Source: Liolophura sinensis
Lineage: Eukaryota; Mollusca; Polyplacophora; Chitonida; Chitonidae
Reading direction: 5' to 3'
DNA: 64,000 bases
Assembly (NCBI RefSeq): GCF_032854445.1
Contig: NW_027018001.1
Span: forward strand, 62,001 to 126,000
Program-made: the position numbers and the translations under genes
Part shown: one piece after another, positions 53,901 to 59,900 of the stretch
Layout: each line of letters opens with the position of its first letter
Numbering within the stretch: position 1 is the stretch's first letter
Notes under the pieces: generated by a model
What the model was told of the DNA's origin: nothing
Seen by the model: the letters and a program-made list of their open reading frames with translations, nothing else
The model's database searches: none

Positions 53901-56900
53901 GATGTATGCCGAAGTGAACAAAACTCAGAATAAAGCCAATGAGGAAACAGGTTTGTTTTCTTTAAATGCTGGCTGACATTGGATTTTTGCCAAACGTTAA
54001 TGTTAATGCCAGTACGAGGTCATGTTCCTCACAAACCTTGTACATGAAACCTGATCCAGAACAAACCAAAGCTTGACCCGAGCCCGCGACATAATGTCTT
54101 ACAATGTAATATCCGTTCAGTTGGAGAGAGCTCAGTTCTTTAAGCTCCTTACTTGTCATAACATTGCATGTTTATACCAATTCCATGATGGTAGTGAATG
54201 TATAAATTCCTGCTCTTTAATCTTACATGAAGACATAAAACTTGAAAATCCCGAGGTAAACTGACAAGAGTCTCGATTTCCACCGTCTGATATGTTTGAC
54301 CATTTCCCCGACTATCATACTGTTGTCCCTGTTTTGCTGCATTCTCTTACACCGTACTGTATTTCCGCGCAGATCAGCATTCTGCTAGACTAAGCATCAC
54401 CCAGATCTGGTATCTTGGTATTGTTTTCACATAAATATTTATTAAATGTGATGACAAAACGGCATTATTAGAAATTCTTAACCAGTGATGTCTAATAAAC
54501 TGCTATTATCATGAGTGAATCTTTAAACCTAATTCCGCTTAAATTTTGGTGCTAAGGAATGTATGTTTCCACTATTTAAGCATTTACGTGAACAGTTAGA
54601 ATATCCTAACTGACCTTAACGGACATGATTTCCGATTTCATCGGTTACGTGTGACACTGTACTGACAATGTAGCACATGCACTGTCGTCCCTGCTCTGGA
54701 TTTGGTATGAAAATTGTAGTCATTTATGTTATTTTCCCATTTGTTTTGTTTACAATGGATGGATAAATGTCAAATCAGATTAAGGCCCATTTTTCGGTTT
54801 ACTTTTATGAAGGTGCTTTCCGTAAAGCTAAGGGGATCTTCAAGCCAAAGCCAGGGAAACCAAAAGGCAAGTCGACACTTCGGACGAATTATCACTTAAG
54901 CTATATGTTGTGCGTATTGGAAGTGTAGCATAGTCGTTATGCATGTATGTATGTGTAGTTAGTATGCATGTATGTATGTGTAGTTAGTATACTTGAATGT
55001 ACGTGTAGCTAGTATGCATGTATGTATGTGTAGTTAGTATGCATGTGTGTATGTGTAGTTAGTATGCATGTGTGTATGTGTAGTATGTATGTATGTATGT
55101 ATGTATGTATGTATGTATGTATGTATGTATGTATGTATGTATGTATGTGAGTGAGTGAGTGAGTGAAAGTTTTAACTTCGCTTTCAACAATATTTCAGTT
55201 TTATCGCGACAATAAAACGTCAAGTAGTCGATCTACTACGGACAATTCATTTACTATTCAGTTAAAAAAGGAAATCAGAAGTCACATAACAAACACAGAC
55301 GGTAGTTTAAAATTACAGCTTTCCTGCAATACCAATGGCAGAGAGAAAGTCAAAAATAGTATCACTTTCTACAGAATTGAAAAGTTCTGAAAGAGAGCTC
55401 ACGTGATAAAAGGAATCTCGTACAGGAGCAAAGTCGCCACAGTCAAGCAATATGTACTTGACTGTGAACCGTTGATCACAAGCAAAGCAATGAGGACCAT
55501 CTTCTCCTTTTAACAAATACCCATGCGTAGCACGTGTGTGACCGATACGACACCTCCTCAAAATGCAAGAGCGGAGACGATGCCGTGAAAGGGAAGGCGC
55601 TGGACCAACAAACTGACGAATATCATGCAGTTTGTTGGTTGTCTGGTCATCCCATTGAGCCTGAAACAAGCATCTGCAGCAGTATTCCCAGGGATACCCA
55701 TATGCCCGGGCACCCAACAAAAGACAATGATAAAATCTTCATTAAGTCGTTTAAACATCTCCCTGATAGACAGAATGTCTGGATGTACAGGCGAACTAGC
55801 CCGAATTGCCTGGAGGCAGGAAAGGGAGTCAGAGCAGATGAGAAATCTGCTACCTCCTATCTCTGGAATGGACCGAAGTGCGCACAAAAAATTGCCTTGG
55901 CTTCCGCACTAAATACAGAACAGGAATTTGGAAACCGAGTTGAAACGGTTCTGGGCCCAAGGAAAGCGGCAGAAGCCACGCCATCATCATTCTTGGAACC
56001 GTCAGTGAATATGCGGTGATAAAATGGATACTTTGAACACATATTACTAAACTCCTGCTGGTATACTAAAGGGTTGCTGGAAGATTTCTTCAGGGAGGAG
56101 AGCGAGGTATCAACCTGAGGCTCAGGACATAACCACGGTGAATCTTCCTGGATGCGTATGGGGGTGATAGTATCCAGCCCAAGTCCAGCTGCTTGCACAT
56201 GTTCCTGGATGCGGACACCCAGTGGAGGAACAATGGATGGCTTCTGAGCATATAAGTCTTCAAATTCCGGATGGAAGACACAATCAAAGGCTGGGTTGGA
56301 TGGATTGGCTCTAAGCTTGGTGATATACTGTAAGGATAGTTTAGTTCTTCGAAGCTCCAGGGGAGGCTCGTTTGCCTCAACATACAGACTCTCCACAGGA
56401 GAGGTACGGAAAGCACCTAAGCACAACCATAGGGCCTGGTGATGTACAGTATTGAGTTTCTTCAACTGGGAGCGTGACGCACCTCCATAAACACTGCAGT
56501 CATAGTCTAGCTTAGAACGAATCAGTGCTCGACAGAGCTGAAGTAGGGTTTCATGATCCCCTCCCCATCGAGCACTAGTTAGTATGCATGTGTGTATGTG
56601 TAGTTAGTATGCATGTGTGTATGTGTAGTATGTATGTATGTATGTATGTATGTATGTATGTATGTATGTATGTATGTATGTACGTGTAGTTAGTATGTAT
56701 GTATGTATGTATGTATGTATGTATGTATGTATGTATGTGAGTGAGTGAGTGAGTGAAAGTTTTAACGTCGCTTTCAACAATATTTCAGGTTTATCGCGAC
56801 AATAAAACGTCAAGTAGTCGATCTACTACGGATAATTCATTTACTATTCAGTCAAAAAGGACACCAGAAATCACATAACAAACACAGACGGTAGTGTATG

Positions 56901-59900
56901 TATGTATGTGTAGTTAGTATGTATGTATAGTTAGTATGTATATGTAGTTAGTATGTATGTGTAGTTAGTATGTATGTATGTGTAGTTAGTATGTATGTTT
57001 GTATGTGCAGTTAGTATGCATGTACATGGAATAAACCCCTAAACTGTTCTACCGAACGTTTTGAGCTTGGCTCTCAAAGATTGATCGATTGTACTCTCAT
57101 TTAAATCATAATTAAAACTATACGTGCATTGTTTTCTTAAGCGAAAGAGTCATGCATTGTGTATGTGGCCTAGTGTCTCTATGTGCTAAAGTTGCTATAC
57201 TTATCATTAAAATCTAATTGTAATTAGGGATTATTTAACAGGAAAACCTACGCCTGCTGACAAGACTGGTCTGATCAATGGCAAAAAGAAGGATGGAAAT
57301 GGTGGGTTTTACAATGTAAATAGGTTGCATTTATTGTACGAAACACTCGGAATCGAACTTGAACAATATTCGCAATAGCACGCTCAAGTTAGCAGTGTAT
57401 AGATTCAAGGCAGTTACAGACGTTACTAAGCTTCAAAAACATTGTAGAGTATATTGCCTTTATGGTCTAATGATTGTTGAGGCATTAGTGGCACTATTCA
57501 ATGTGTTTCTTCATTGTCGGGTATAATTTATCAGGGATACAAATATAGAAACAATCAAAACAAAACGAAGAAAGGAACAATGAGAAACAAGTCCATGATC
57601 AGCTAAGATCGTTCATTTTATTGGGAACTCGACATCGTCTATTTTTATTTTCCAAGCCTTTGAAATTTTATAAACACATAACACCTGTTATACTGTGTGT
57701 CCATCTTAACGGATCTAGTGTTATCATGACTTGATTCAATTAATTTGGGATAATGTAGACGAGATACGGCAAATTATATGTGTATTATGAAAACGGACAT
57801 ATGTAAAACAAAATAAACAAGGCTACCGCTTGAACCACTGAGTTGGAATTACGATGCTAGCTGGTAGAAGACATAATATTTCAGTACGTAAGTAATGTGT
57901 AGATATGTTTTAGTTACGTATACTGTTTTATGCTCTATGGCAGCCGGCTATGGACCAGCAGAGGTATGTACAGAGTTCAGGGATCTCGTGATGTCTTTTT
58001 CATTTATTACACTTCGAGAAAATTAGCAGTTTTCTTATTATTTTCAATACATGTGTACACCAGGTAGTTTGGATCTACATTACAAGACAGAATAACAAAG
58101 TTCTCCTGTTTTATCACATGAATGTGTTCACTAATTTGCATGCCATTCTTTATAAACTTATTATACCATTGGAATGTGATTATTATGTTCATCTTACAAT
58201 TGTTAGAGATTTAAGGGATTTTATTTAGCAAATTTCACATCAATTTTGATCCGATTATCACATTTGAGTTCGTTCTTCCTTTCTTAACTTGGTGATTGGT
58301 GACATTAGTGTGAATGTATTATGGTCACATTTGGCGAACAAAACGTCTGCAATATAATGTCAGTAATATAAATGAATCATTAGAGGTCATGAAAAGATAA
58401 AGATATCTGATATTCTTTTTCCTACAACGCTGGCCAAAGTATCACAAAAAGAGGCAGAAACTTAACGAATCAATATGTAATTGACGCTAAGACTATTTGA
58501 TTAATTGATGGGAAGATATTTAAGTAATTATTAATTTCCTGTTGTTTATCGGCAGTTTTGCATCTACATATCTCGCTTTTAAGAACTTGTTATATTCCGT
58601 GTAAAGTCTTCACTCTAACTTTGTTAAATGCTGCAGAGCCTTAGGTGTCCTATTTATTTTCGCTTTAATCCAAGGGCTAGGTGCATTTATGAACAGTTGA
58701 AATCCAAGAGCGGCTGAAGTATCTAAATATGTGTTCGACTTACATTATCAACGGAAAACGAATTTGAAACTCGCTCTATGTCTTTTGGTGAGCGCTAAGA
58801 GAGTCAGATACAAGTGCCATTTTCAAAGTTTTTGGTGTGACCCTCTATGAATCTCGGGTTTCCTGACCTCGAGGTAAACGCTCTAAACATTAGGCCACCG
58901 AAGCGTTCCACCACTTTACACGTCTGTGATCAACCACGTACCACAAGCAGTGATGCACATTTTACTGGGATATACAGTATAATGTACATTATAATACTTT
59001 ACTTAAAACAACGTTTGAGGCGAATGTCGTCTTGTGGACAACGACTGTTTGACCCGTATCAGTATAATGGCTCGGGCGGGGCGGCTTACTTGCCTTCGGT
59101 AAGTCGTCTCAGTGATGCAGCACTAAATAAAAGAGCGGTGGAAATCCGTCCTGCAACAAGGAGGCACATTACACGTGCATGCACCCTAATGATTCCTTTG
59201 TCGTCATATGACTGAAAAATTGTTGAGTACGACGTTAAACCCCAAGCACTCACTCACTCACTCGTCTTGTGGATAGGCAAGCAATGTAGCCTTAGTATGC
59301 TGTTAAAATGAGGTTTGAGTGTAAGTGAACATTTGGGCGTGCCTAGCTATTCTCAGGCTCTTCCTGGATAAGATGTTGCTGGAATTGAATATTCCACACT
59401 TGATCTTTACCTCAGTCTAGATAAACTGTTTTCTGGGGTTTACATGTTCGTGCTTGTCTTTACACAGGCCAAAGCTCTGCTAACACCTTTGATAATGCGG
59501 CTTTTACTGGGGATGAAGTGATGTATTCTAACTCCGTAGAAGTTGAACGAACGGAACCATCTGGCAGACCTGGCCAGGTACATGTAACTAGCAATGTCAC
59601 TTGTTGTTTGTTTCTCGCATATAATTCAGACATCTGATTAGGCCAATATTTCTCTGTTATATACATGTACAAGGTAATAATACAAGGCCTCTTAGAGGCT
59701 TTGTTATGTACAGCTCACGTTTCTTCAGAATCAGAGAAACGAGGTGATTTAACACTAACATGTTTTGCATTGACTAAGAAGACGGAGGGGAGTAACTCTG
59801 GCGCACACGAGATAACGCATTATATGACATAAGGATACAGGTTTTAGGTAATGACATACTATACATGAATATAAAACGTGATTAATACATAGGTGATACA

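Larger units (their letters stand above)
54867..57241. other. Plus-gene intron 19 (GC-AG)
   Basis: Contains microsatellites and two 5'-truncated LINE insertions, described separately. The intron uses a GC donor. Confidence 0.65.
57302..59467. other. Plus-gene intron 20
   Basis: Contains the candidate microexon (57944-57963) and a SINE-B copy. Nothing else recognised. Confidence 0.55.
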
